From an uncultured Tepidamorphus sp. (GTDB lineage: Bacteria > Pseudomonadota > Alphaproteobacteria > Rhizobiales > Tepidamorphaceae), in contig CAJQNW010000050.1 in assembly GCA_905479765.1 (NCBI GenBank), positions 1-32,778 on the forward strand: a stretch of 32,778 bases of DNA. The letters are read 5' to 3'. The notes beneath the pieces were generated by a model. That model searched no databases. It was not told the origin of the DNA and saw only the letters and a list, made by a program, of their open reading frames with translations. This document shows positions 15,854 through 23,255 of this stretch, one piece after another (the stretch's first letter is position 1; each line of letters opens with the position of its first letter). Made by a program: the position numbers and the translations under genes.

Positions 15854-17365
15854 ATGGCAGACTTCGTTTCCGTTCTCCGGCGTGCGGTCGGTAACCTTGA
15901 GAATAATACCGAAGCCGCGCGGCAGGCCATCTACGGCAAGGCGCGCGCCGCGTTGCGCGCCCAGCTCGAGGCGATCGATCCGCCGCTCGGCCCGGACGAC
16001 ATTTCCCGCCAGATCGACAGCCTCGATCAGGCGGTCGGCGAACTGGAGGCCGAATTCGCCGCTGGCGAAATCCCGCCGGCCTCCCCTGTGCCGCCCGCCT
16101 CCGCCGTGCCGTCCCCGACCGAGACCGCACAGCCGCCTTCGCTGTACGCGACCGATCAGGCACCGCGTCCGCATGAATCGTTCCAGTCCGCGGTTTCGGA
16201 ATCCGGCGCTCTCGGCGGTGCCGCGTCGACGGCCGCCCGCCAGGCGCGCGAGACCCTCGACCGCATCGACAGCGCCGAGGGGGACTATGCTGCCGAAGCG
16301 CAACCGTCGGCGGAACGCAAGGAACCCTCGCTTGGCGCCCCAACGCCCTCCGGTGCGCCTGCCGGGGCACCCGCTCCGGGCGCGGTTCCCGGTGAGACGC
16401 GTCAAGCCCCGCCCCCACCGCCTCCGCCGGCAAGACCCCGCACGGCCCCGGCAGCCGGCGCGCCCACCAATCCGACTGTAAAATCGGGGGCCAACCGGCC
16501 CGCGGCGCCCGCCGATCTCCCCGCCGGCATCTATGACGAGGAAGATGACGGCGGGCGCGGTGGCTCGGGACGCATCGTTGCCTGGGTCATCCTGTTCCTG
16601 GTACTGGCCGGCATCGCCGGTGTCGGCTTCTGGCAACGCGGCGCGCTGATGGAGACGATCGCATCGCTGACAAGCTCGGACGAAACCGCTGACAGCGCCA
16701 AGATTGGCGACCGCCTTCCCGGCACCGAGGAAGAAACCGCCGCGCCCGCCCCCGAAGTGGCCGAGCAGCCGGTCACGCCGACACCGGCCGAACCGCCCCC
16801 CTCTGCAGAAGCCGAAGGCGAGCGCGTTGCCCAGGCGCTTCTGATCGAGGAAAGTCCGGGCGGCGTCGCACCCTCCAATACGCTCGGCGGATCCGTCGAC
16901 TGGCGTCTGGTCGATGACACCGAGGCCATCGGCGGCGTCGAGAAAATAATCCGCGGCGATGTCGAGGTGCCGGAAAGGGACCTGAAGCTGACGCTGACCA
17001 TTCGCCGCAACAACGACCAGGCGCTGCCGGCAAGCCATCTGATCGAGCTCGTCTTCCAGACCGGACCCGGCTTCGAACATGGCGGGATCGCCTCGATCCC
17101 CGGCATCCTCATGAAGGCGACGCCGCGCTCTACCGGACAGCCGCTGGTCGGCGCGGTGGTGCCGGTCATGGACAACTACTTCCTCATCGGCCTGTCGGAA
17201 TCCGACATCGATCGGGAGCGCAACGTCCAGGAGATCATCGAGCGCGACTTCATGGACATTCCCGTCGGCTACAAGGACGGCGGCCGTGCGGTGCTGTCGG
17301 TTGCCAAGGGCGAATCCGGCAAGCGCGCGTTCGACGAGGCTTTTGCGGCCTGGGATCAACAATAG
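15854..17365 (+). CDS. Proline-rich single-pass membrane protein of unknown function
   Basis: 503 residues in four parts. The charged helical N-terminal region (1-72) could be a small folded domain or coiled coil. A long disordered Pro/Ala/Ser-rich segment follows (about 73-230), including a run of eight prolines. One hydrophobic membrane helix spans about 241-259 (IVAWVILFLVLAGIAGVGF). A second low-complexity linker (270-325) leads to a C-terminal domain (about 340-503) with a beta-rich look (KLTLTIRRN, HLIELVFQTG, YFLIGLSESD). The topology suggests a cytoplasmic N-terminus and a periplasmic C-terminal domain. I recall similar proteins next to purA in related genomes, but know no function and assign none. 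The high proline content explains the long antisense open frames here. Confidence 0.85.
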   Translation: MADFVSVLRRAVGNLENNTEAARQAIYGKARAALRAQLEAIDPPLGPDDISRQIDSLDQAVGELEAEFAAGEIPPASPVPPASAVPSPTETAQPPSLYATDQAPRPHESFQSAVSESGALGGAASTAARQARETLDRIDSAEGDYAAEAQPSAERKEPSLGAPTPSGAPAGAPAPGAVPGETRQAPPPPPPPARPRTAPAAGAPTNPTVKSGANRPAAPADLPAGIYDEEDDGGRGGSGRIVAWVILFLVLAGIAGVGFWQRGALMETIASLTSSDETADSAKIGDRLPGTEEETAAPAPEVAEQPVTPTPAEPPPSAEAEGERVAQALLIEESPGGVAPSNTLGGSVDWRLVDDTEAIGGVEKIIRGDVEVPERDLKLTLTIRRNNDQALPASHLIELVFQTGPGFEHGGIASIPGILMKATPRSTGQPLVGAVVPVMDNYFLIGLSESDIDRERNVQEIIERDFMDIPVGYKDGGRAVLSVAKGESGKRAFDEAFAAWDQQ

Positions 17366-17432
17366 GCGCCTGAAAATACGATTTTCGGCCGACGGCTTGC
17401 CATTTCCGTGATGGTGCGCCATGGTCTGACCT

Positions 17433-17541
17433 GTTCCGAGGGGTGCTCCGATAAGGAGCTGAGATGATCGGGTTGCCGGGTTGGCAGCAGGATCGAACCC
17501 TTCGAACCTGATCCGGGTCATACCGGCGAAGGGACTGGAAC
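17433..17541 (+). ncRNA. TPP riboswitch (THI element) upstream of thiXY
   Basis: The conserved thiamine-pyrophosphate aptamer is clear: GGGGTGCTC near 17440, CTGAGA at 17459-17464, the ACCCTTCGAACCTGATCC core with GAACCTGATC at 17504-17513, and the closing GCGAAGGGA. A terminal helix can form between GTTCC 17433-17437 and GGAAC 17537-17541. The element senses intracellular TPP and should turn the downstream transport genes off when thiamine is plentiful. No terminator with a T-run follows; control more likely acts on translation through the hairpin at 17569-17598. Confidence 0.95.
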
Positions 17542-17568
17542 CTGTTTCCCCTTACGCCCGAATTCCCC

Positions 17569-17598
17569 GGGTCTCCCTGTCGCGACAAGAGGAGATCC
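17569..17598 (+). promoter_or_regulatory. Candidate Shine-Dalgarno-sequestering hairpin (riboswitch expression platform)
   Basis: GGGTCTCC (17569-17576) can pair with GGAGATCC (17591-17598) over eight positions with one G-U, and TGT/ACA pairs inside. The right arm contains the GGAG of the only good ribosome binding site before the thi genes, which serves ATG 17602. Hiding it would block translation of the leader ORF and probably of thiX. Confidence 0.6.
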
Positions 17599-17601
17599 AA
17601 G

Positions 17602-17646
17602 ATGAAAAACACCACCGACCGGCCACCACCGAACCCGTCCGGCTAG
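17602..17646 (+). CDS. 14-codon leader ORF between TPP riboswitch and thiX
   Basis: ATG 17602 follows an ideal ribosome binding site (AAGAGGAG 17587-17594, seven-base spacer) and reads MKNTTDRPPPNPSG before TAG 17644-17646. It ends four bases before the GTG start of thiX. ThiX has no ribosome binding site of its own, so this short frame may deliver ribosomes by termination-reinitiation. Three successive Pro codons are present. It could also be a chance frame or the remnant of a longer gene; the peptide matches nothing I know. Confidence 0.5.
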   Translation: MKNTTDRPPPNPSG

Positions 17647-17650
17647 GCCC

Positions 17651-18400
17651 GTGGCGCGCCTTATCCGGGCCGCCGCGATCGCCGCGCTGATTCTCGGCGT
17701 CTGGCAGGTTCTGGTGACCGCCTTCGCGGTTCCCGCCTACATCCTGCCGCCGCCGACGCGGATCGCAGCCGAACTCGCCGCCAATCCGGCTTTCCTCGCC
17801 CGCAATGCCGCCGTGACGGCGGTGGAGATCGTGATCGGCCTGATCGTCGGCACGATGCTCGGCGTCGTGACGGCGCTTGCCGCCAGCCTGTTCCCGAAGG
17901 CCGGCCGGGTGATGCTGCCGGTGATGGTGGCGAGCCAGGCCTTGCCGGTCTTCGCCATCGCGCCGCTGCTCGTCATCTGGCTCGGCTTCGGGATGGCTTC
18001 CAAGATCGTCATGGCGACGCTGATCATCTTCTTTCCCGTCGCTTCGGCCTTCCTTGATGGTCTGCGCCGAACCGATCCGGGCCTTCTCGACCTCGCCGCG
18101 ATCGCCGGCGCCAGCCGCTTCGACACGGTGCGGCTGATCCGCTTGCCGTCTGCCCTGCCCGGCCTTGCCTCGGGCCTGCGTGTCGCCGCCGCCGTCGCCC
18201 CGATCGGCGCCGTCGTCGGCGAGTGGGTCGGCGCCTCCGCCGGCCTGGGGTTTGTCATGCTGCAGGCCAACGCCCGGATGCAGACCGACATGCTGTTCGC
18301 CGCTCTTTTTCTCCTCGGCGTCATGGCCCTGGCGATGCGCGCGCTCGTCGACGTGCTGGCCAGACGCATGGTGCCGTGGATCGCTGAAACCGAAACCTGA
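17651..18400 (+). CDS. thiX: ABC transporter permease ThiX (thiamine precursor uptake)
   Basis: A 249-residue permease starting at GTG 17651. It has about six hydrophobic helices and the BPD_transp_1 EAA-type loop (DLAAIAGASRFDTVRLIRLPSALPGL). Its nearest relatives are permeases of the nitrate/sulfonate/hydroxymethylpyrimidine group. The TPP riboswitch upstream and the NMT1/THI5-like binding protein downstream identify it as ThiX, the membrane part of a thiamine-precursor (HMP or formylaminopyrimidine type) importer. It has no clear ribosome binding site. No ATPase subunit (ThiZ) is encoded in the window, so that partner must be elsewhere or shared. Confidence 0.88.
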   Translation: MARLIRAAAIAALILGVWQVLVTAFAVPAYILPPPTRIAAELAANPAFLARNAAVTAVEIVIGLIVGTMLGVVTALAASLFPKAGRVMLPVMVASQALPVFAIAPLLVIWLGFGMASKIVMATLIIFFPVASAFLDGLRRTDPGLLDLAAIAGASRFDTVRLIRLPSALPGLASGLRVAAAVAPIGAVVGEWVGASAGLGFVMLQANARMQTDMLFAALFLLGVMALAMRALVDVLARRMVPWIAETET

Positions 18401-18482
18401 GTTCCCCGACCTTCACCGGTCCGGACCCGACCATGCCCGACTTTTACCGGACCAAGACGACCCACAGACCAAGGATCTTGAA

Positions 18483-19421
18483 ATGCGTTCCGCTCTGTTT
18501 GCCATCACCCTTCTGGCCGGCCTCGCACCCCTGTCGGCGTCGGCCGCCGACAAGCTCACCGTGCTGCTCGACTGGTTCGTAAACCCCGATCACGCGCCGC
18601 TGATCGTCGCTTCGGAAAAAGGCTTCTTCGAAGCCGAAGGCCTCGATGTCGAGCTCGTCCCGCCGGCCGATCCGAGCGCCCCGCCGCGCCTCGTCGCCGC
18701 AGGCCAGGCCGACATCGCCGTCTCCTACCAGCCGAACCTTCACCTGCAGGTGAAGGAGGGCCTGCCGCTGTCGCGGATCGGCACGCTCGTCGAGACGCCG
18801 CTCAACGCGCTGGTGGTGCTGGAGGATGGCCCGATCAAGTCGCTCGCCGACCTTAAGGGCAAGACGGTCGGCTTCTCGGTCGGCGGTTTCGAGGACGCCC
18901 TGCTCGGCATGATGCTGGAGCAGGAAGGCCTGAGCCTGGACGACGTGGCGCTCGTCAACGTCAATTTCTCGCTGTCGCCGGCGCTGTTCGCCGGTCAGGT
19001 CGATGCCGTGATCGGCGCCTTCCGCAATTTCGAGCTGAACCAGATGGACATCGAGGAACGCCCAGGGCGTGCCTTCTATCCCGAGGAAAACGGCGTGCCC
19101 GCCTATGACGAACTGATTTTCCTGGCCCGCAACGACACGCTCAACGATCCCCGCTACACCCGCTTCATGGCTGCGATCGAGGCGGCAACCATCTGGCTGA
19201 CCAACCACCCCCAGGAGGGCTGGGAGCTGTTCGCAGCCGGCCATCCCGATCTCGACGACGAGCTCAACAGTCGCGCCTGGTTCGACACCCTGCCCCGCTT
19301 CGCCAAGCGCCCCTCGGCTCTCGATACCGGCCGATACGAACGCTTCGCGGACTTCATGAAGGAGCGTGGCCTGATCGAGGAAATCGTGCCGGTGGAAAGC
19401 TACGCGGTGGAACTGCGCTGA
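18483..19421 (+). CDS. thiY: Periplasmic substrate-binding protein ThiY (NMT1/THI5-like)
   Basis: 312 residues from ATG 18483. A signal peptide is evident (MRSALFAITLLAGLAPLSASAA, cleavage near residue 22). The NMT1/THI5-like fold follows: LTVLLDWFVNPDHAPLIVA, FFEAEGLDVELV, AGQADIAVSYQPNLHLQV, then LKGKTVGFSVGGFEDALLG. This family binds pyrimidine precursors of thiamine and passes them to ThiX. The gene lies 82 bases after thiX. The open frame extending upstream to 18165 is an out-of-frame overlap with thiX and is not part of the gene. Regulation by the TPP riboswitch is inferred from operon position. Confidence 0.92.
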   Translation: MRSALFAITLLAGLAPLSASAADKLTVLLDWFVNPDHAPLIVASEKGFFEAEGLDVELVPPADPSAPPRLVAAGQADIAVSYQPNLHLQVKEGLPLSRIGTLVETPLNALVVLEDGPIKSLADLKGKTVGFSVGGFEDALLGMMLEQEGLSLDDVALVNVNFSLSPALFAGQVDAVIGAFRNFELNQMDIEERPGRAFYPEENGVPAYDELIFLARNDTLNDPRYTRFMAAIEAATIWLTNHPQEGWELFAAGHPDLDDELNSRAWFDTLPRFAKRPSALDTGRYERFADFMKERGLIEEIVPVESYAVELR

Positions 19422-19567
19422 AGCGGACAGCTTTCACGGTCCGTCGGCGTCCGCAATAGGGATGCAATGAACCATCGCATCCGCCCCTCACACCGAATGC
19501 GCATCCCCGGCCGTATCACAGCCGAGCGGGGATAGCAGGAGCGCGCGCGCTCGATCCGGATTACTGG
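19422..19567 (+). other. Structured gap after thiY; possible small RNA or 3' UTR
   Basis: No gene is seen. Two hairpins lie ahead of the terminator at 19568-19597. In the first, GGATGC 19460-19465 pairs with GCATCC 19477-19482. In the second, ATCCCC 19503-19508 pairs with GGGGAT 19528-19533 around an inner GGC/GCC pair. The terminator is about 150 bases from the thiY stop, farther than usual for a simple operon end. This leaves room for a small RNA or a processed 3' UTR. Confidence 0.35.
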
Positions 19568-19597
19568 ACGCCCCGCCGAACTCGGTCGGGGCGTTTT
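19568..19597 (+). terminator. Rho-independent terminator after the thi operon
   Basis: ACGCCCCG (19568-19575) pairs with CGGGGCGT (19587-19594), with a short inner CCG/CGG, and is followed by TTTT. It lies 28 bases before the HIT gene and ends transcription from thiY or from a possible small RNA in the gap. Confidence 0.85.
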
Positions 19598-19624
19598 CAG
19601 TTCAATGCACCCGGAGACAAAGCG

Positions 19625-20086
19625 ATGACCGACGACCACAACCTGAACGAATGCCTGTTCTGCCGCATCGCGGCAGGCACGGTTCCCTCACACGCTGTCT
19701 ATTCGGACGGCGAGCTCTATGCCTTTCTCGATATTCATCCCATCAGGCCGGGCCACGTGCAGATCGTCCCGCGCGAGCACCACCCCTGTTTCGACGCGCT
19801 GCCGCTGCCGCTTGCTGGACGGATCGTGGCATTGGGCCAGCGGCTCTCCGTGTGCCTGAAGGCAATCTACGGCGTGCCACGCGTCGGCTTCCTGTTCACC
19901 GGCGGCGATATTCCGCACGCCCACGCCCACGTCGTGCCGTTGGTATCGAAGACGGATATCTCGTCGCGGCGCTACATCATCGAGGAAGACCTGACGTTCC
20001 GCGACACACCACGAGTGCCTGACGCGGAGTTGCGGGAGACGGCATACGGCATCCGCTCCGCGCTGACACGCGGCGAGACGATTTGA
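19625..20086 (+). CDS. HIT-family nucleotide-binding hydrolase
   Basis: A 153-residue protein with the histidine-triad signature HAHAHVV (H98, H100, H102; the middle His is the expected nucleophile). A CLFC zinc-type pair sits at C10/C13, and the fold's early strands read VYSDGELYAFLDIHPIRPGHVQIVPREH. HIT proteins hydrolyse nucleotide phosphoramidates, dinucleoside polyphosphates or adenylated intermediates in the cytoplasm. The exact substrate is unknown. It lies 26 bases ahead of the DUF1697 gene on the same strand. The ATG 19625 is preceded by CCGGAGACAAAG. Confidence 0.93.
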   Translation: MTDDHNLNECLFCRIAAGTVPSHAVYSDGELYAFLDIHPIRPGHVQIVPREHHPCFDALPLPLAGRIVALGQRLSVCLKAIYGVPRVGFLFTGGDIPHAHAHVVPLVSKTDISSRRYIIEEDLTFRDTPRVPDAELRETAYGIRSALTRGETI

Positions 20087-20112
20087 TACTCTTCAAGCAG
20101 GAGTGAACCGCA

Positions 20113-20628
20113 ATGCCAACGCACATCGCCCTTCTCCGCGCCGTGAATGTCGGCGGCACCGGCAAATTCCCGATGAGCGATCTAAAGGCGATGTGCGAAG
20201 ACGCTGGGTTCAGTTCGGTGCGCACCTACATCGCTTCGGGCAATGTCGTCTTCGAGAGTGACCTGTCGGAAGCCGAAGTAAAGGCCGCGCTGGAAGCGCG
20301 GCTCGAAACCTATGCCGGGAAGCCGGTCGGAGTTCTCGTGCGCACCGCCGCTGAAATGGCCGATATCCTCGCGGGCAATCCGTTCCCCGACAGGGCGCCC
20401 AATCATACGGTTGCGATCTTCCTCGACGCCCCGCCTCCGGCCGACACATTGGCCGGGGTGACGGGCCAATCCGGCGAGGAAATCCGGCTGGGCCGGCGCG
20501 AGATCTACGTCCACTATCCAAACGGCCAGGGTCGGTCGAAGCTGAAGATTCGTGCTGCAGTGTCCGGCACTGCCCGCAACATGAATACGGTGGCGAAGCT
20601 TGCCGGCATGGCGAACAGCCCGGCCTGA
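20113..20628 (+). CDS. DUF1697 domain protein
   Basis: A 171-residue cytoplasmic protein covered by the DUF1697 domain: HIALLRAVNVGGTGKFPMSDL at the start, VRTYIASGNVVFES, and the C-terminal block KLKIRAAVSGTARNMNTVAKL. No catalytic function is established for this family to my knowledge. The start ATG 20113 follows CAGGAG at suitable spacing. It may share a transcript with the HIT gene. It is convergent with the TetR gene, whose stop lies 16 bases away. Confidence 0.9.
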   Translation: MPTHIALLRAVNVGGTGKFPMSDLKAMCEDAGFSSVRTYIASGNVVFESDLSEAEVKAALEARLETYAGKPVGVLVRTAAEMADILAGNPFPDRAPNHTVAIFLDAPPPADTLAGVTGQSGEEIRLGRREIYVHYPNGQGRSKLKIRAAVSGTARNMNTVAKLAGMANSPA

Positions 20629-20643
20629 TCTCTATTTCGAGAG

Positions 20644-21276
20644 CTACGACGGGCGCCGCTCAGCGTCCAGAAAGCGCCGGACATGATCCTGCAGTTCCAG
20701 GGGAAACTGATCACGAACGCGCTCATAGGTCGCATCACCATACATCCGGCGCAGGGTGGCGGTTGAAATCACGAAATACTCGATACTGCCGAGCACCTGG
20801 TAGACGAAGCTGAACACGCGCGGCTCGCTGACGCCGCTCATTCCGGGAACCGACCGCACGACGGAGGCTATGCCGTCCAGGAACGGGGTCAGATACCAGG
20901 TCTTCGCCTGGTCCGCGCGCGCCTGGTTGTCGAGCAATTCACGCACCAGCAACCGGGTGTCTTCCGGATTCTCGATCGCCGCGTGGTAGATGCCCAGAAC
21001 GATGTTCTCAAGCTGCCGGCCCGGTTCGTCGCTCGGCTGGTCCGCCATTCGCACGAAGCGCAGCAGCTTGTCGGAAATCCGCCTGAGGACCTCGGCATAG
21101 AGGTCCTCCTTGCGCCTGAAGTGATAGAGCAGTGCCTGTTTGGTCATTCCAAGCTCGTCGGCGATACCGGCGATGCTGGCGCCATAGAAACCCTTCTCGG
21201 CGAACTGGCGTCTCGCCGCCGCCATAAGGCGGTCCCGCGTCTCATCACTCACGATACGCTGACCCTTTTCGACCAA
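20644..21276 (-). CDS. TetR-family transcriptional regulator
   Basis: A 210-residue protein if the TTG at 21276 is used. GTG 21252, preceded by AAGGG, gives 202 residues (start SDETRDRLMAAARR) and is at least as likely. The TetR helix-turn-helix is clear: FAEKGFYGASIAGIADELGMTKQALLYHFRRKEDLY. The C-terminal ligand domain is all-helical and typical in length. It is divergent from the crotonase-family gene. An 18-bp perfect palindrome at 21379-21396 lies between them and is its probable operator. The likely ligand is an acyl-CoA or related compound, inferred only from the neighbour. Confidence 0.92.
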   Translation of the reverse strand: MVEKGQRIVSDETRDRLMAAARRQFAEKGFYGASIAGIADELGMTKQALLYHFRRKEDLYAEVLRRISDKLLRFVRMADQPSDEPGRQLENIVLGIYHAAIENPEDTRLLVRELLDNQARADQAKTWYLTPFLDGIASVVRSVPGMSGVSEPRVFSFVYQVLGSIEYFVISTATLRRMYGDATYERVRDQFPLELQDHVRRFLDAERRPS

Positions 21277-21373
21277 CCGGTAGGTTCACTTCTGCGTCAG
21301 TCCGGTTGTGTTACCAGACTCGCCCTCAAATTGCATATTTTACAACGATCTATCGAAATCCAGTATTCTTGAT

Positions 21374-21402
21374 TTGACACTTACCGATCGGTAAGTACTA
21401 CT
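21374..21402 (+). promoter_or_regulatory. Promoter of the crotonase gene with an 18-bp palindromic TetR operator in its spacer
   Basis: A consensus -35 hexamer TTGACA (21374-21379) overlaps by one base a perfect palindrome, ACTTACCGATCGGTAAGT (21379-21396), which fills the spacer. A weak -10 candidate falls at 21397-21402. A TetR dimer bound here would block RNA polymerase directly. Confidence 0.75.
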
Positions 21403-21452
21403 CTCCGGGCGGTGACTTCGAAACCGCAAATCCCAAGTGCAGGAGGTCCGCG

Positions 21453-22331
21453 ATGCAGACCCTGGTGAGATACGAAAAGTCCGGCGCCATCGCGACGGTC
21501 ACCCTGAACCGCCCGGAGAAATACAACACGCTGCGCCCGGACCTTCTCGCCGAGTTGGACGAGGCCCTGCGCGAAGCCAACACCGACAACTCGGTCAAGG
21601 TTATCGTGCTGGAGGGAGCCGGTGACAGTTTCTGCGGCGGCTTCGACTTTTCAGCCGGTCTCGAGCACTACGAGGAGATCACGGAGGAGAACTACGATCC
21701 GGGTATTGACGTCAATATGGTCGTCAACCAGTACAAGACGTACCTCACGCAGTTCATGGGGATGTGGCGCGGCCTCAAGCCGGTTATCGCGAAGGTGCAC
21801 GGCTATTGCGTGGGTGGCGGATCTGAGATGGCCCTGTGCGCCGATCTCGTGATCGCCTCTGACGACGCCCGCTTCGGCACGCCCTATTCGCGCGTGTGGG
21901 GCTGTCATCTGACGGGGATGTGGGTCTACCGGCTGGGACTGGCCAAGGCCAAGTACTACGCGCTGACCGGCGAATGGATCAGCGGCAAGGAGGCCGCGGA
22001 CATCGAGCTGATCAATTTCTCCTATCCGCTGGAAGAGCTGGACGAGAAGGTCGAGGAATTGGCCGGCAAGCTTGCGAAAATTCCCCTCACCCAGCTTATT
22101 TCGATGAAACTGATCGTCAATCAGGCCTATGACAACATGGGTCTGCAATCCACCCAGACGCTCGGGCCGATCCTTGACGGCATCATGCGCAATACGCCTC
22201 AGGGCCGCGACTTCGTTCGCGTGGCCAGGGATGAGGGCGTGAAGACGGCGGTAACGCGTCGCGACGGACCTTTTGGCGACTACAGCCAGGCGCCGGCGGC
22301 GGAGCAGCCCAGGAAACGAAGCGAACTTTGA
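21453..22331 (+). CDS. Crotonase-family (enoyl-CoA hydratase-like) protein
   Basis: A 292-residue protein with the crotonase fold. Its oxyanion-hole regions are FCGGFDFS (about 60-67) and HGYCVGGGSEMALCADL (116-132). E125 corresponds to the first catalytic glutamate of enoyl-CoA hydratase. The second glutamate, normally in a G-x-P-E motif, is replaced: the text reads FGTPYSRVWG, with Y145 at that place. The reaction may therefore differ from simple hydration. The C-terminus has TRRDGPFGDYSQ and a basic tail. ATG 21453 follows CAGGAGG. It is the only gene under the TetR-palindrome promoter. I cannot name the substrate. Confidence 0.85.
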   Translation: MQTLVRYEKSGAIATVTLNRPEKYNTLRPDLLAELDEALREANTDNSVKVIVLEGAGDSFCGGFDFSAGLEHYEEITEENYDPGIDVNMVVNQYKTYLTQFMGMWRGLKPVIAKVHGYCVGGGSEMALCADLVIASDDARFGTPYSRVWGCHLTGMWVYRLGLAKAKYYALTGEWISGKEAADIELINFSYPLEELDEKVEELAGKLAKIPLTQLISMKLIVNQAYDNMGLQSTQTLGPILDGIMRNTPQGRDFVRVARDEGVKTAVTRRDGPFGDYSQAPAAEQPRKRSEL

Positions 22332-22337
22332 CGGACC

Positions 22338-22359
22338 GGCCGGTTCCCGGTGACCGGCC
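22338..22359 (+). terminator. GC-rich hairpin after the crotonase gene (weak terminator candidate)
   Basis: GGCCGGT (22338-22344) pairs perfectly with ACCGGCC (22353-22359) across an eight-base loop, seven bases after the stop codon. No T-run follows, so it may act as a pause or 3'-end stabiliser rather than a classical terminator. Confidence 0.4.
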
Positions 22360-22512
22360 CCATGTCTTACGCACGCCCGCACAAGCCTTGTTTGCGGTGA
22401 CACCTAAGGCGGCAACGGATGCAGAACAGCTATCGCGCCGGGCCCCTTCAAATCCTCTCCGCCCGGTGTAGAGTGTCGGCCCGCCCGGATTGAAACGCTC
22501 TAGGAGAACATC

Positions 22513-23142
22513 GTGATCGACCTCTACACCTGGTCCACGCCGAATGGCCGCAAGGTCTCGATTGCGCTGGAAGAGCTCGGCCTGCCGTACACCCTGCACG
22601 AGATCAACATCATGGAGGACGACCAGTTCAAGCCGGACTTCCTGAAGATCAGCCCCAACAACAAGATTCCCGCGATCGTCGACAACGACACCGGCCTGTC
22701 GTTGATGGAGTCGGGCGCGATCCTGCTTTATCTGGCCAAGAAGACCGGCAAGCTGATGCCCGCCGACGACGCCGGCTACTGGCACGCGGTGGAATGGCTG
22801 ATGTGGCAGATGGGCGGCTTCGGCCCGATGCTCGGCCAGGCCCACCACTTCCTCCAGTTCAACAAGGGCAAGGCGCCCTATGCCGAAGAGCGCTACGGCA
22901 ATGAAGCAAACCGGCTTTACGGAGTGCTCGACAAGCAGCTCGAAGGTCGCGATTTCATCGTCGGTGACTATTCCATGGCCGATATCGCAACATGGCCCTG
23001 GGCCTCGCGCTGGGAATGGCAGGGCGTCGATATCGCCGACTATCCGAACGTGAAGGACTGGTACGTCCGCGTCGCCGGACGGCCGGGTGTCCAGAAGGGC
23101 TACGACGTTCCCGCCCGTGGCAACGCGATCCCGATGCCCTGA
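22513..23142 (+). CDS. Glutathione S-transferase family protein (YfcG/Nu-class-like)
   Basis: A 209-residue protein starting at GTG 22513 after AGGAGAACATC. The N-terminal thioredoxin-like domain has WSTPNGRKVSIALEELGLPY, the TPNG pattern of YfcG/Ure2p-type transferases. It continues with NNKIPAIVD and the glutathione-binding turn LSLMESGAILLYLA. The C-terminal helical domain has GDYSMADIATWPW. Relatives are disulfide-bond reductases or peroxidases using glutathione, more than classical conjugating enzymes. The gene stands alone on the plus strand; nothing in the context narrows the substrate. Confidence 0.9.
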   Translation: MIDLYTWSTPNGRKVSIALEELGLPYTLHEINIMEDDQFKPDFLKISPNNKIPAIVDNDTGLSLMESGAILLYLAKKTGKLMPADDAGYWHAVEWLMWQMGGFGPMLGQAHHFLQFNKGKAPYAEERYGNEANRLYGVLDKQLEGRDFIVGDYSMADIATWPWASRWEWQGVDIADYPNVKDWYVRVAGRPGVQKGYDVPARGNAIPMP

Positions 23143-23255
23143 GGCGCCCGACGCCTTGAGGCGCCCGATGCACCAAGGCGCGCCCGCGGCCTCTTCACGC
23201 CCGCGCGCCTGTGTCGCAAGGATTTCGCCATGATCCGGGGTAGAGTGCGCCCGTC

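Noticed and set aside
15548-17521. 657-codon open frame on the minus strand
   Set aside because: It is antisense to purA and the proline-rich membrane protein; Gly/Arg-rich composition is what antisense of Pro/Ala-rich coding DNA gives.
23141-23168. Direct repeat GAGGCGCCCGA, two copies 17 bases apart
   Set aside because: Too short and only two copies; probably chance duplication in GC-rich intergenic DNA.
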